The position numbers and the translations under genes are program-made. Positions 8,451 to 17,122 of a stretch of DNA of 64,000 nucleotides are shown here, in pieces. Numbering within the stretch: position 1 is the stretch's first letter; every line of letters begins with the position of its first letter. The DNA comes from Mangrovicoccus sp. HB161399 (GTDB taxonomy: Bacteria; Pseudomonadota; Alphaproteobacteria; Rhodobacterales; Rhodobacteraceae). The notes beneath the pieces are model-generated. The model worked only from the letters and a program-made list of their open reading frames with translations, made no database searches and was not told the DNA's origin. The DNA is taken from the NCBI RefSeq assembly GCF_013184745.1, contig NZ_JAATVU010000031.1, forward strand, positions 1 to 64,000, given 5' to 3'.

Positions 8451-9334
8451 TGGCCAGCATGGACACATCCACCGCCCGTCTCGCCCCGAAGGCCGCAAGG
8501 GCCCCCGGCAGCCTCGGCACCGGCGACATCCTGCGCTACGCGCTGGCCAGCATCTTCGTCGGCTTCTGCCTCTTTCCGCTCTACATGGTGCTCTCCACCT
8601 CGCTGAAGGCCGAGGCCGACATCTTCGCCTTCCCGCCGGCCTGGAGCTTCCGGCCGATCTGGGACAACTTCAACGACGCGCTCTTCGTCTTCGGCGGCAC
8701 CGGGGTGATGCCCTTCCTGCTGAACTCGGTGATCGTGACCGCGGCCAGCACGGCGGCGGCGGTCGGGCTGGGCGCCATGGTGGCCTACGGGCTGACCAGG
8801 TTCCGCATCCGCGGCGGCAGCCACCTGTTCTTCTTCATCCTGTCGACGCGCTTCGCCCCGCCCGTGGCCTTCGTCGTGCCGCTCTACCTGATGGTGCGGC
8901 AGACCGGGCTGATGGACACGCATCTGGCGCTGATCCTGATCTACACCTCGATGAACCTGTCGCTGGTGGTCTGGATCATCCGCGGCTTCTTCGAGGCGAT
9001 CCCGGTCGAGATCGAGGAAGCGGCCGAGATCGACGGCTATTCGCGGCTGCAGATCTTCTTCAAGGTCGCGCTGCCCCTGGTGAAACCCGGGCTGATCACC
9101 ACCGCGATCCTCTCGGCGATCATGTCCTGGAACGAGTTCCTGATCGCCACGGTGATGACCCAGAACAAGGCTGCGACCCTGCCGGTCTACCTGGGCGGCT
9201 TCTCCGGCTCCATGGGGCTGGAATGGGGTCCCTACATGGCCGTGGGCGCCATCGCCGTCCTTCCCATCATGATCTTCACGCTGGTGCTGCAGAAGCATCT
9301 GGTGCGCGGGCTGACCTTCGGAGCCGTGAGGTAA
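8450..9334 (+). CDS. ABC transporter permease, MalG/UgpE type
   Basis: A 294-residue inner-membrane permease. It has a roughly 30-residue cytoplasmic N terminus, about six membrane spans and the EAA loop (EIEEAAEIDGYSRLQIFFKV) at about residues 185-204. The CUT1 MalG hallmark near the C terminus (SWNEFLIATVM) is present. The start codon overlaps the previous stop, so the two permeases are translationally coupled and probably form a heterodimer. Confidence 0.93.
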   Translation: MASMDTSTARLAPKAARAPGSLGTGDILRYALASIFVGFCLFPLYMVLSTSLKAEADIFAFPPAWSFRPIWDNFNDALFVFGGTGVMPFLLNSVIVTAASTAAAVGLGAMVAYGLTRFRIRGGSHLFFFILSTRFAPPVAFVVPLYLMVRQTGLMDTHLALILIYTSMNLSLVVWIIRGFFEAIPVEIEEAAEIDGYSRLQIFFKVALPLVKPGLITTAILSAIMSWNEFLIATVMTQNKAATLPVYLGGFSGSMGLEWGPYMAVGAIAVLPIMIFTLVLQKHLVRGLTFGAVR

Positions 9335-9338
9335 AGAC

Positions 9339-10409
9339 ATGGCACATGTACAGATACGCAACGTCTCGAAAATCTATGCCGACGGCACGCCCGCGGTGAC
9401 CGGGCTCGACCTGGACATCGCTGCGGGAGAATTCCTCTGCGTGCTCGGCCCCTCGGGCTGCGGCAAGTCCTCCACCCTGCGGATGCTCGCCGGGCTGGAG
9501 GAGGTCTCCACCGGGCAGATCCTCGTCGACGGCGACGACGTGGTGGGCCGTCCCGCGCGGGAACGCGACATCGCCATGGTGTTCGAGAACTACGCGCTCT
9601 ACCCGCATCTCGACGTCTTCGCCAACATCGCCATGCCGCTGGTGGCGCGGCGGCGGCCGAAGGCCGAGATCCGCGACCGGGTCGGGCGCATCGCCGGGAC
9701 CATGGGGATCACCGAGCATCTCGCCAAGCGGCCGGGCAAGCTCTCGGGCGGGCAGCGCCAGCGCGTGTCGCTGGCCCGCGCGATGATCCGGCGGCCGAAG
9801 ATGTTCCTGATGGACGAGCCGCTGGGCCACCTGGAGGAATACATGCGCATCGAGCTGCGCCGGGAAATCCGCGCGCTGCACGAGGCGGCGGGCGGCACGA
9901 CCTTCTACATCACCCATGACCAGGAGGAGGCCGCCGCGGTCAGCGACCGGATCGCGGTGATGTCTTCGGGAGAACTTCAGCAGCTCGGCACCATGAAGGA
10001 GCTGATCGAGCGCCCGGCCAACCGCTTCGTCGCGGAATTCGTGGGCGAGCCGCCGATCTCCATCTTCGAAGAGCTTCGCGCCACCGGAACGGAGGTGTCG
10101 ATCGGCGATTGGCGGCTGCCGCTGCCGCCCGGCAGCCGCAAGGCAAGACCCGCCTCGGCCGGGGTGCGCCCGGCGCATTTCCGCATCGCGGGCAGCGACA
10201 TGCCGGGACTTTCGGCCGAGGCGCGCTTGGTCCAGCCGATGGGGGAAAGCGCGGCCGTTCTCTGCGACACGCCCGCAGGCGATGCCACGGTGATCGTGCC
10301 GATGGCGGCGGTCCCGCGCGAGGGCGACCGGTTCCGGCTTGTCGCCGCGCCGGAGCACGTCCATTTCTTTGCCGCCTCCGGGCGGGCCATCCGCAGCGGG
10401 GAGGACTGA
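9339..10409 (+). CDS. ABC transporter ATPase, divergent subunit
   Basis: A 356-residue CUT1-type ATPase with a C-terminal regulatory OB-like domain. Walker A is GPSGCGKSS (about residue 37), the signature LSGGQRQRVSLARAM (about 135) and Walker B FLMDEP (about 157). Two positions are unusual. The Q-loop reads VFENYALYPH, with Glu where Gln is normal, and the D-loop reads GHLEEYMR, with Glu replacing the usual Asp. The H-loop histidine is intact (YITHDQEE). It is followed at once by a second, more canonical ATPase, so the pair probably forms a heterodimer, as described for two-ATPase glycerol importers (GlpS/GlpT) of rhizobia. One site may be hydrolytically weak. Confidence 0.9.
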   Translation: MAHVQIRNVSKIYADGTPAVTGLDLDIAAGEFLCVLGPSGCGKSSTLRMLAGLEEVSTGQILVDGDDVVGRPARERDIAMVFENYALYPHLDVFANIAMPLVARRRPKAEIRDRVGRIAGTMGITEHLAKRPGKLSGGQRQRVSLARAMIRRPKMFLMDEPLGHLEEYMRIELRREIRALHEAAGGTTFYITHDQEEAAAVSDRIAVMSSGELQQLGTMKELIERPANRFVAEFVGEPPISIFEELRATGTEVSIGDWRLPLPPGSRKARPASAGVRPAHFRIAGSDMPGLSAEARLVQPMGESAAVLCDTPAGDATVIVPMAAVPREGDRFRLVAAPEHVHFFAASGRAIRSGED

Positions 10410-10411
10410 CC

Positions 10412-11524
10412 ATGGCACGGATTTCGGTGGAAGGGCTGTCCAAGTCCTTCGGCGCCTACAGGGTCTTCGAGGATCTCGACCTCGCCATCCCGAAGGGCAG
10501 CTATGTCTGCCTTCTGGGTCCCTCGGGCTGCGGAAAGTCGACGCTGATGCGGATGATCGCCGGTCTCGATACCGAGCATGGCGGCCATATCCGCTTCGAC
10601 GGCAAGCCGGTGGAGCACCTGACCGCGGCGCAGCGCGATGTCGGCATGGCCTTCCAGAACTACGCGCTCTATCCGCATCTCACCGTCGAGGGAAACCTGC
10701 GCTTCCCGATGAAGGCACCGCTGCAGAAGGGCCGCTGGAGCGCGGCGCAGATGACGGAGCGCGTCGGCGAGGTAGCCGACCTGCTGCAGATCCGCCCCCT
10801 CCTGGGCCGCGCGATCAACCAGCTTTCGGGCGGACAGCAGCAGCGGGTGTCGCTGGGCCGCGCGCTGGTGCGCCATCCCAAGGTGCTGCTGCTCGACGAG
10901 CCGGTGACCCATCTGGACGCGCGGCTGCGCTATGCGATGCGCTCCGAGCTGAAGCGCATCCACAAGGTGATGGGCACCACGACCGTCCATGTCACCCATG
11001 ACCAGGGCGAGGCGCTGGCCATGGCCGACCTTCTGGTGATCATGCGCGGCGGCAGGATCGAGCAGGCCGCGCCTGCGATGGAGGTCTATTCCGACCCGGC
11101 CACGGCCTTCGTCGCGGGCTTCCTCGGCGCGGTGCCGCGGACGGTGCTGACCCTGCCGCTGTCGGAAAGGGACGGCACAGCCGGGCTGCGGCTCGGCGGC
11201 CAGCACGTGCCGCTGCCGCCAGCGCTTGTGGCCGCCGCAAGGCAGGCGGGCGGCGGGACGGTGACCATCGCCCTGCCAGCCAGCGCCTTTGCCGTCGACC
11301 CGGACGGTCCGGTCGAAGGCACGGTCGCGGCCCACGAGATGATCGAGGGCGCGCAGCGGCTGGTGCTGCAGGCGGACGGGCAGCGCGTCAACATCCAGCG
11401 CAGCGAGACCGCGCCGGTGGCCAATGGCGACCGGCTGCGGTTCCGCGTCGACGCCTCGGAGGGGCTGCTCTTCGATGCCGCGACCGGCGACCGGCTGCGC
11501 CCGCCGCTGCGCCGCGCCGCCTGA
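10412..11524 (+). CDS. ABC transporter ATPase, canonical subunit
   Basis: A 370-residue CUT1-type ATPase. Walker A GPSGCGKST, Q-loop AFQNYALYPH (Gln present), signature LSGGQQQRVSLGRAL, Walker B VLLLDEP, D-loop VTHLDARLR and H-loop VTHDQGEA are all as expected. A C-terminal TOBE-like regulatory domain fills the last 120 residues. It starts 2 bp after the previous ATPase gene and is probably its partner in an asymmetric heterodimer. Only about the first 230 residues of the two align well. Confidence 0.92.
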   Translation: MARISVEGLSKSFGAYRVFEDLDLAIPKGSYVCLLGPSGCGKSTLMRMIAGLDTEHGGHIRFDGKPVEHLTAAQRDVGMAFQNYALYPHLTVEGNLRFPMKAPLQKGRWSAAQMTERVGEVADLLQIRPLLGRAINQLSGGQQQRVSLGRALVRHPKVLLLDEPVTHLDARLRYAMRSELKRIHKVMGTTTVHVTHDQGEALAMADLLVIMRGGRIEQAAPAMEVYSDPATAFVAGFLGAVPRTVLTLPLSERDGTAGLRLGGQHVPLPPALVAAARQAGGGTVTIALPASAFAVDPDGPVEGTVAAHEMIEGAQRLVLQADGQRVNIQRSETAPVANGDRLRFRVDASEGLLFDAATGDRLRPPLRRAA

Positions 11525-11537
11525 CCTCCCCGCTTCC

Positions 11538-11562
11538 GGCCGCGGGCGGCAGCGCCCGGGCC
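11538..11562 (+). terminator. intergenic hairpin after the ATPase genes
   Basis: GGCC-G-CGGGCG pairs with CGCCCG-GGCC around a GCAG loop with a single bulge. There is no T tract. It is probably a processing or partial-termination element, because the next gene has a good ribosome-binding site and the same orientation. Confidence 0.4.
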
Positions 11563-11590
11563 GATCCCCCTTCTCAAGGAGACCAACGCG

Positions 11591-12400
11591 ATGCAGCGTG
11601 CCCTCAACCACATGGCAGCCCCGGGCCTCGACTGGGTGCATTTCCTCGACCTCGCCGCGCAGCTCGGCTGCACCGGAGTCGAATTCCGCAACGACCTCGA
11701 CGGCGAGCTCTTTGGCGGATCCGCCCCCGGCGATGTCGCCGCGCTTGCCGCCGCCCGCGGGCTGCGCATCCTGGCCCTGGCCGAGGTGAAGGCCTTCAAC
11801 GACTGGTCGCCGGAAAAGGCTGCGGAGGCAGAGGCACTGATGCGGATCGCCCGCGCCTGCGGCGCCGAACGGGTGAGCCTGATCGCCCGCAACGACGGCA
11901 AGCGCATGGCCAAGGCCGAGCGGCAGGAGGACCTGAAGGCGGCGATCGACGGGCTCGGCCCGCTGCTCGAGGCGCATGGCCTCGTCGGGCTGATCGAGCC
12001 GCTGGGCTTCGCCGCCTGCTCGCTGCGCGACAAGGCCGACACCGTCGGGGCCATTCTGGACGCGGGCGCCGCCGGGCGGTTCCAGATCGTGCACGACACC
12101 TTCCACCACGCGCTGGCGGGCGGAGGCGAAATCTTCGCCGGGATGACCGGCATCGTCCATGTCTCGGGCGTGACCGACCCGTCGCTGTCGGTGTCGGACA
12201 TGCAGGACAGCCACCGGGTGCTGGTGGATGCGCATGACCGGCTGGACAATCTCGGCCAACTCGAGGCGCTGCGGCGCGCGGACTATGCCGGACCGGTCAG
12301 CTTCGAGCCCTTCGCCGCCGAGATCCACGCGCTGGCCGATCCGCGCGCGGCCTACGAGACCTCCTTCGGCTTCCTCGAAACCGCGCTCGAGCCGGCGTGA
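11591..12400 (+). CDS. IolI-like sugar/inosose isomerase (TIM barrel)
   Basis: A 269-residue xylose-isomerase-like TIM barrel, soluble, close in plan to 2-keto-myo-inositol isomerase IolI. The four metal ligands expected from IolI are in place: Glu in LIEPLGF, Asp in IVHDTFHH, His in GIVHVSGV and Glu in VSFEPF. The characteristic FNDWSPEK corresponds to the FNN segment of IolI. The likely chemistry is 1,2-ketone/hydroxyl isomerisation of an inosose or ketose. A good AAGGAGA ribosome-binding site supports the start. The next gene is a Gfo/Idh/MocA dehydrogenase that could make its keto substrate. A clear paralogue of this pair occurs at 21681-23713. Confidence 0.85.
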   Translation: MQRALNHMAAPGLDWVHFLDLAAQLGCTGVEFRNDLDGELFGGSAPGDVAALAAARGLRILALAEVKAFNDWSPEKAAEAEALMRIARACGAERVSLIARNDGKRMAKAERQEDLKAAIDGLGPLLEAHGLVGLIEPLGFAACSLRDKADTVGAILDAGAAGRFQIVHDTFHHALAGGGEIFAGMTGIVHVSGVTDPSLSVSDMQDSHRVLVDAHDRLDNLGQLEALRRADYAGPVSFEPFAAEIHALADPRAAYETSFGFLETALEPA

Positions 12401-12407
12401 GCGACAC

Positions 12408-13628
12408 ATGCGGGACGACACTCACATGCAGGTTTCCCTGACCAGCCAAGCCAAGCCCCCGGCGGCCTTTCCCGCGCGGACGCGCAAGCTGCGGCTCGGC
12501 GTCGTCGGCGGCGGCGGCAACGCCTTCATCGGCCGCGTGCACAGCCGCGGCGCCATCCTCTCGGGCCGGTGGGAGGTCGTGGCCGGCGCGCTGTCCTCCC
12601 GCCCCGAGGTGGCGGCGGCGTCGGCGCGGGACTGGCTGATCGCGGATGACCGGGCCTATGCCGACTGGGCGGAAATGGCACGCGCCGAGGCGGCGCGGCC
12701 CGGCGGCATCGACGCGGTGGCCATCACCGTGCCCAACCACCTGCACTTCCCGGTTGCCATGGCCTTCATGGAGGCCGGGATCGACGTGATCTGCGACAAG
12801 CCCCTGGCCAACTCGCTCGCGGAAGCCCGCGCACTGGAGGAGATGGCCCGCAAGACCGGGCTGGTCTTCGGCGTCACCTATTCCTATTCCGGCCATTCGA
12901 TGGTGCGCCAGGCAAGGCAGATGATCCGCGAGGGCATGATCGGCCGGGTCACCCAGATCCACGGCGAGTTCCTGCAGGAGATGGCAATGCTGACCGGCGA
13001 GGATGCCTGGTCGGAAAGCGACTGGCGCAAGGATCCCGACAAGGTCGGCGGCGCGGCCACGACATCGGATATCGGCAGCCACGCGCATCACCTGGCCGAA
13101 TATGTCTCGGGACTCGACCTGGAGGAGCTGCGCTGCGACTTCCACACGCTCGGTGCGCCGCAGCCGCTCGAGGACAGCGCCTTCTTCTCCTGCCGCTATG
13201 CCGGCGGGGTGCCGGGGACGCTGCTGGTGTCGCAGGCCATGGCCGGGTCGCAATGCGAGCTGCGCTTCCGCATCTCCGGCACGGAAGGCACGCTGGAATG
13301 GAACCAGGAGGATCCGGAATTCCTGCACCACCGCCCGTTCAACGCGCCCGCGCGGCGGATCTCGCGCGGACACGGCGCCGGGATGCTGGGCGATGCCTCG
13401 CGCTTCGTCCACATGCCGCGCGGCCATCCCGAGGCCCTGTCGGATGCCTGGGCCAACATCTACGAGGAGATGGCCATCGCCGTCGAGGCGCGCCGGACCG
13501 GCACGGTCCCGCCGGAAGGGCTGCTGGCCTATCCCGACCTGCGCGCGGGCATCCGCGGCGTGGCCTTCATCCAGGCGGCCATCGCATCCGACCGGGCGGG
13601 CGGCGCCTGGACCCGGCTGGAGACCTGA
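12408..13628 (+). CDS. Gfo/Idh/MocA-family oxidoreductase
   Basis: A 406-residue NAD(P)-dependent sugar/inositol dehydrogenase. The Rossmann motif GVVGGGGNAFIG is followed by the family's EKP-type motif in variant form (CDKPLAN) and a C-terminal substrate domain with SDIGSHAHHLAEY. Either of two in-frame ATGs (12408 or 12426) could start it. It lies 7 bp after the IolI-like gene and should oxidise a polyol or inositol to the ketone the isomerase uses. It aligns almost end to end with the protein at 21681-22877 (shared AGALSS, AASARDW, IADDR). The strong hairpin at 13662 probably ends this operon. Confidence 0.88.
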   Translation: MRDDTHMQVSLTSQAKPPAAFPARTRKLRLGVVGGGGNAFIGRVHSRGAILSGRWEVVAGALSSRPEVAAASARDWLIADDRAYADWAEMARAEAARPGGIDAVAITVPNHLHFPVAMAFMEAGIDVICDKPLANSLAEARALEEMARKTGLVFGVTYSYSGHSMVRQARQMIREGMIGRVTQIHGEFLQEMAMLTGEDAWSESDWRKDPDKVGGAATTSDIGSHAHHLAEYVSGLDLEELRCDFHTLGAPQPLEDSAFFSCRYAGGVPGTLLVSQAMAGSQCELRFRISGTEGTLEWNQEDPEFLHHRPFNAPARRISRGHGAGMLGDASRFVHMPRGHPEALSDAWANIYEEMAIAVEARRTGTVPPEGLLAYPDLRAGIRGVAFIQAAIASDRAGGAWTRLET

Positions 13629-13661
13629 GCCGCCTTCCACCGGCTCCTCGACGGCCTGTCC

Positions 13662-13690
13662 GGCCCCCGTCCCTGCGCAGGACGGGGGCC
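13662..13690 (+). terminator. strong hairpin ending the first ABC operon
   Basis: An 11-bp perfect stem, GGCCCCCGTCC with GGACGGGGGCC, and a 7-base loop. It starts 34 bp after the dehydrogenase stop. It lacks a clear T run, which is common for terminators in GC-rich alphaproteobacteria. Beyond it and the palindrome at 13890, the 298-bp gap to the GntR gene shows nothing recognisable. Confidence 0.65.
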
Positions 13691-13889
13691 GTTGCCGTCT
13701 GTCCTCGTCGGGCCAACCGCGGAGAGTGCCCTGAAAACCGGCAGTTCGGCCGCCCCCGCGGCGCAGCGCGCAACCTCCGGGACCCCTGCGCGCTGCAGAC
13801 CGCAACCTGCACCCTGTCCCGTGCTGCGAACCGCCGGTTTCCCGCGCGAAATTTCCGGTCCCGCCCCGAATCTTTTTGCACACTTTAAT

Positions 13890-13905
13890 TTTTTGTGCAC
13901 AAAAA
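13890..13905. promoter_or_regulatory. 16-bp perfect palindrome before the GntR gene
   Basis: TTTTTGTGCACAAAAA is an uninterrupted palindrome 21 bp before the gntR ATG. A partial copy, TTTTTGCACA, lies at 13873-13882. GntR/FCD repressors commonly bind TTGTNNACAA-like palindromes, and the core here is TTGTGCACAA, so autoregulation is likely. Confidence 0.7.
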
Positions 13906-13926
13906 GACCCGGAGGGAGGATGAAAC

Positions 13927-14610
13927 ATGACGGAGCTCGAGCCCCGCGGCGACGGGGAGACCCTGGCGGAACAGGCCGTGCAGAGGCTGCAGCAGGACAT
14001 CATGTCCGGCGCGCTGAAGCCCGGCACAAGGCTGGCGGTGACCGACCTGGCGAAGCGCTACGGCGTCAGTTCCAGCCCGGTGCGCGAAGCGCTGTCGCGG
14101 CTGGCCGCGCGCAACATGGTGGCCGCCACCGGCAGGCGCGGCTTCCGCGTGCGGGAGCTGAGCCGCGAGGACCTTGCCGACATCACCCGGGTCCGCATCC
14201 TCGTCGAGCGCGAGGCGCTGCGCCTGTCGATGCTCCATGGCGGCGACGCCTGGGAGGCGGAAGTGATCGGCACGCTGCACCGGCTGCGGCTCAACGTTCA
14301 TCGCGCGGGCGCCGCCTTCGGCAGCGGCGGCGAGGAATTCGACCGGCTGCATCACGGCTTCCACGCCGCGCTGATCGGCGGCTGCGGCTCGCCCCGGCTG
14401 ATCGAGCTGGCGGGCGACCTCTACAACCAGGCCTTCCGCTACCGCCAGATCAACATGCGCGCCATGGCCGATGCCGAAAGCTTCGTCGGCATGCACGAGG
14501 TGCTGGCCAAGGCGGCGATCGGGCGCGACGAGGACCGCGCCCATGCGCTGCTGCGCAGCCACCTGAATTCCACCCTGGCGAATGTCTATCCGGAGCACGG
14601 CCCGGCCTGA
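13927..14610 (+). CDS. GntR-family regulator, FCD subfamily
   Basis: A 227-residue FadR-type regulator of normal length. The N-terminal winged helix spans about residues 12-80 (IMSGALKPGTRLAVTDLAKR, then VSSSPVREALSRL). The all-helical FCD effector domain follows, with an acidic/histidine set likely to bind a metal (DRLHHGFHAALI and a later MHEVLAKAA). The start follows a strong GGAGGGAGGA ribosome-binding site. It heads the operon with a 3-hydroxyacyl-CoA-dehydrogenase-like enzyme, an AtoE-like transporter and fumarylacetoacetase, which it probably controls through the palindrome at 13890. The effector may be a carboxylic acid of that pathway. Confidence 0.9.
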   Translation: MTELEPRGDGETLAEQAVQRLQQDIMSGALKPGTRLAVTDLAKRYGVSSSPVREALSRLAARNMVAATGRRGFRVRELSREDLADITRVRILVEREALRLSMLHGGDAWEAEVIGTLHRLRLNVHRAGAAFGSGGEEFDRLHHGFHAALIGGCGSPRLIELAGDLYNQAFRYRQINMRAMADAESFVGMHEVLAKAAIGRDEDRAHALLRSHLNSTLANVYPEHGPA

Positions 14611-14715
14611 CCCGCCCCGGCCGCGGCGCAGCGGCCTCCCGACACACGCACATGCCCCCGGCCGCCTCCCCGCGGCCGGATGGGACAGCTCATGCCAGAT
14701 CAACCGGAGGACCCC

Positions 14716-15663
14716 ATGACAGGGATCGGCACCATAACGGTCATCGGCGCAGGCACGATGGGCCACGGCATCGCGGAGACTTTCGCGATCCATGGCCACG
14801 CGGTCCGCCTGTTCGACCCCTTCCCCGAGATGCGCGGCAAGGCCCGCGCCGCCATCGCCGCCGAGCTGGAGCTGCTGGCCGAGACCGGCCGCATCGGCCC
14901 GGCCGCCGCCGCGGACATCCTGGCGCGCATCGCCTTCCCGGAGGACCTGGCCGAAGCCGTGGCAGGCGCGGAATTCGTGATCGAGGCCATCCCCGAGGAC
15001 ATCGCGCTGAAACGCGCGCTCTTCGCCGATCTCGACCGGCTCTGCGCCCCCGGCACGATCCTGGCCAGCAACACCTCGAGCCTCGACCTGGACGACATGA
15101 TCGCGGAGCTGCCCGGGGCGCGGCGCGCGGACTGCATGATCTGCCACTGGTACAACCCCGCGCATCTGGTGCCGCTGGTCGAGCTCTCGGATTTTGGCAA
15201 CATGGACCCGGCCGATCTGGAGCGGGTCGAAGCGCTGCTGCAGGGCTGTGGCAAGAAGACGATCCGGGTGCTGCAGAACCTGCCCGGGCTGATCGCCAAC
15301 CGCATCCAGCAGGGCATCGCCCGCGAGGTCTTCGCGCTGATCGAATCCGGGGCGGCGACGCCCGAGGACATCGACGCCGCGCTGAAATACGGCCCCGCCT
15401 TCCGCTATGCCACCACCGGCCAGCTGGAGATCGCGGATTTCGGCGGCATCGACATCTGGTGCGCCGTCGGCGACAACCTGCTGCCCGAGATCAGTGCCGC
15501 CCAGGCCGCCAGCGACCTGCTGCGCCGCAAGATCGCGGAGAACAAGCTGGGGCTGAAGACCGGAGAGGGGTTCTTCAGCTACGGCGAGGGCCGCAGCGCC
15601 GAAATCACCCGCGACTTCCACCGGCGGCTGATCCGCCAGCTCGCCACCATCGACGACAACTGA
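14716..15663 (+). CDS. 3-hydroxyacyl-CoA dehydrogenase-family enzyme
   Basis: A 315-residue NAD-dependent L-3-hydroxyacyl dehydrogenase with a Rossmann N-terminal half (GAGTMGHGIAETFAIHG) and a 3HCDH C-terminal helical half. The catalytic histidine segment reads CHWYNPAHLVPLVELS. This is closer in style to 3-hydroxyacid enzymes such as carnitine or gulonate 3-dehydrogenase (HP-NP--PLVEV) than to fatty-acid HBDH (HFFNP). A free hydroxyacid could therefore be the substrate. I prefer the start at MTGIGT, preceded by CCGGAGGA, over two upstream in-frame ATGs. The product would be a 3-oxoacid, consistent with the acetoacetate-type transporter and fumarylacetoacetase that follow. Confidence 0.85.
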   Translation: MTGIGTITVIGAGTMGHGIAETFAIHGHAVRLFDPFPEMRGKARAAIAAELELLAETGRIGPAAAADILARIAFPEDLAEAVAGAEFVIEAIPEDIALKRALFADLDRLCAPGTILASNTSSLDLDDMIAELPGARRADCMICHWYNPAHLVPLVELSDFGNMDPADLERVEALLQGCGKKTIRVLQNLPGLIANRIQQGIAREVFALIESGAATPEDIDAALKYGPAFRYATTGQLEIADFGGIDIWCAVGDNLLPEISAAQAASDLLRRKIAENKLGLKTGEGFFSYGEGRSAEITRDFHRRLIRQLATIDDN

Positions 15664-15684
15664 CATCGCCCCAGGGAGGACCCC

Positions 15685-17058
15685 ATGAGCCTGATGGACA
15701 TGGAAAACGCAGGATCGCCGCTCTGGCGCCTGTCCAAGAAATTCGACTTCGCCGCCGAGCGGATCATCCCCGACCCGCTGGTCTTCTGCATGATCTTCAC
15801 CGTCATCATCTTCGGCGCGGGCGTGCTGGCCACCGGCAACGCGCCGCTGGCGATGGCGCAGTACTGGTATGACGGGATCTGGTCGCAGGCGGCCTTCGCC
15901 TTCCAGATGGCCTTCATGGTGGTCTGCTGCGCGGTGACCGCGCGCTCGGCCCAGGTCAGCCGCGGGCTCGACCGGCTGGCCCGCGCGGTGCAGCGCCCGG
16001 CCACCGCCGTGCTGATGCTGATGGTCTTCGGCTATCTCGCCAGCTTCGTGAACTGGGCCTTCGCGCTGATCGTGACGCCGGTCCTTGCCATGGCGCTGAG
16101 CCAGCGCATCCGCGGGCTGCATTTCCCGATGCTGATCGCGGCCGGCTATTCGACCATGATCCTCGGCCAGTGCCTCAGCCCCACCGGCACGATCTTCGCC
16201 CTGCTCGCAGGCGACCACCCGCTGGCGGAGAAGATCGGGGTCATGCCGCAGACCATGACCACCTACAATCCGGCCAACATCGTCATCTGGGTGCTGCTCG
16301 CCGGGCTGACGACGCTGATCGCGATGCGCACCCGGCCCTCGGAGGCCGAGATCGTCGAGTTCCGCCGCGACCATGCGCCCGCGCCCGAAGCAGAACCGGA
16401 ACCAGACGAATTCGCCGGGTCCATTGCCGACCGGCTGAACGGCAGCCGCCTGCTGATGTGGGCAATCGGCACGCTGGGCGCGGTGATGATCGCCTTCACC
16501 GTGGCGCGCAACGGGCTGTTCTCGTCGCTGTCGCTCAGCTTCGTGATCTTCGTCTTCCTGATCGCCAACTTCTTCCTCTACAACACCCCGGCCCGGTTCA
16601 TCGCCGCCTACCGCGACAACCTCAAGCTCGCGACCGACGTGATGATCCAGTTCCCCTTCTACGGCGGCATTGCCGGAATGATGGCCAAATCCGGCCTGGC
16701 CACGGCGATCGTCGGCTTCTTCACCTCGATCTCGACGGCGGACACGCTGCCGTTCTTCACCTACCTCTCCTCCTCCCTGGTGAACCTGTTCATCCCCTCG
16801 CAGGGCGGGCAGTGGATCGTGCAGGGCGGGATCACCGTGGACGCCGCGCTGCAGACCGGGGCCGACCTGCCGCTGATCGTCAATGCCTTCGTCTACGGCG
16901 ACCAGGCGACGAACCTGCTGCAGCCGCTCTACGTCATCCCGGCGCTCGCCGTGGTCGGCATGCGGCTGCGCGACGTGTGGGGCTACATGGCCTTCCTGTG
17001 GTGCATCTGGTTCGCGGTGACCTCGGTGCTGCTGCTGGCCATCCCCGCCTTCCTCTGA
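15685..17058 (+). CDS. AtoE-type short-chain fatty acid/acetoacetate transporter
   Basis: A 457-residue inner-membrane carrier of the AtoE/TIGR00366 family, with about ten to twelve hydrophobic spans. The family hallmark PSQGGQWIVQGGI lies near residue 370, and a second conserved LSPTGTIFALLAGDHP occurs near residue 165. AtoE proteins move short-chain carboxylates such as acetoacetate or butyrate. It lies 21 bp after the hydroxyacyl-dehydrogenase gene and ahead of fumarylacetoacetase, whose products are acetoacetate and fumarate. The module may import a short 3-hydroxy or 3-oxo acid; the true substrate is not shown by the sequence. Confidence 0.9.
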   Translation: MSLMDMENAGSPLWRLSKKFDFAAERIIPDPLVFCMIFTVIIFGAGVLATGNAPLAMAQYWYDGIWSQAAFAFQMAFMVVCCAVTARSAQVSRGLDRLARAVQRPATAVLMLMVFGYLASFVNWAFALIVTPVLAMALSQRIRGLHFPMLIAAGYSTMILGQCLSPTGTIFALLAGDHPLAEKIGVMPQTMTTYNPANIVIWVLLAGLTTLIAMRTRPSEAEIVEFRRDHAPAPEAEPEPDEFAGSIADRLNGSRLLMWAIGTLGAVMIAFTVARNGLFSSLSLSFVIFVFLIANFFLYNTPARFIAAYRDNLKLATDVMIQFPFYGGIAGMMAKSGLATAIVGFFTSISTADTLPFFTYLSSSLVNLFIPSQGGQWIVQGGITVDAALQTGADLPLIVNAFVYGDQATNLLQPLYVIPALAVVGMRLRDVWGYMAFLWCIWFAVTSVLLLAIPAFL

Positions 17059-17066
17059 CTTTCCCG

Positions 17067-17091
17067 GTCCCGGCGGGCCAGCCGCCGGGAC
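17067..17091 (+). terminator. hairpin between the transporter and fumarylacetoacetase genes
   Basis: GTCCCGGCGG pairs with CCGCCGGGAC around GCCAG, a 10-bp perfect stem just after the transporter stop. It has no T tract, so it may act as an attenuator or RNA-stability element inside the operon. Confidence 0.5.
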
Positions 17092-17122
17092 ATCTCCCGA
17101 AGCGACGCGAAAAGGACTTCCC

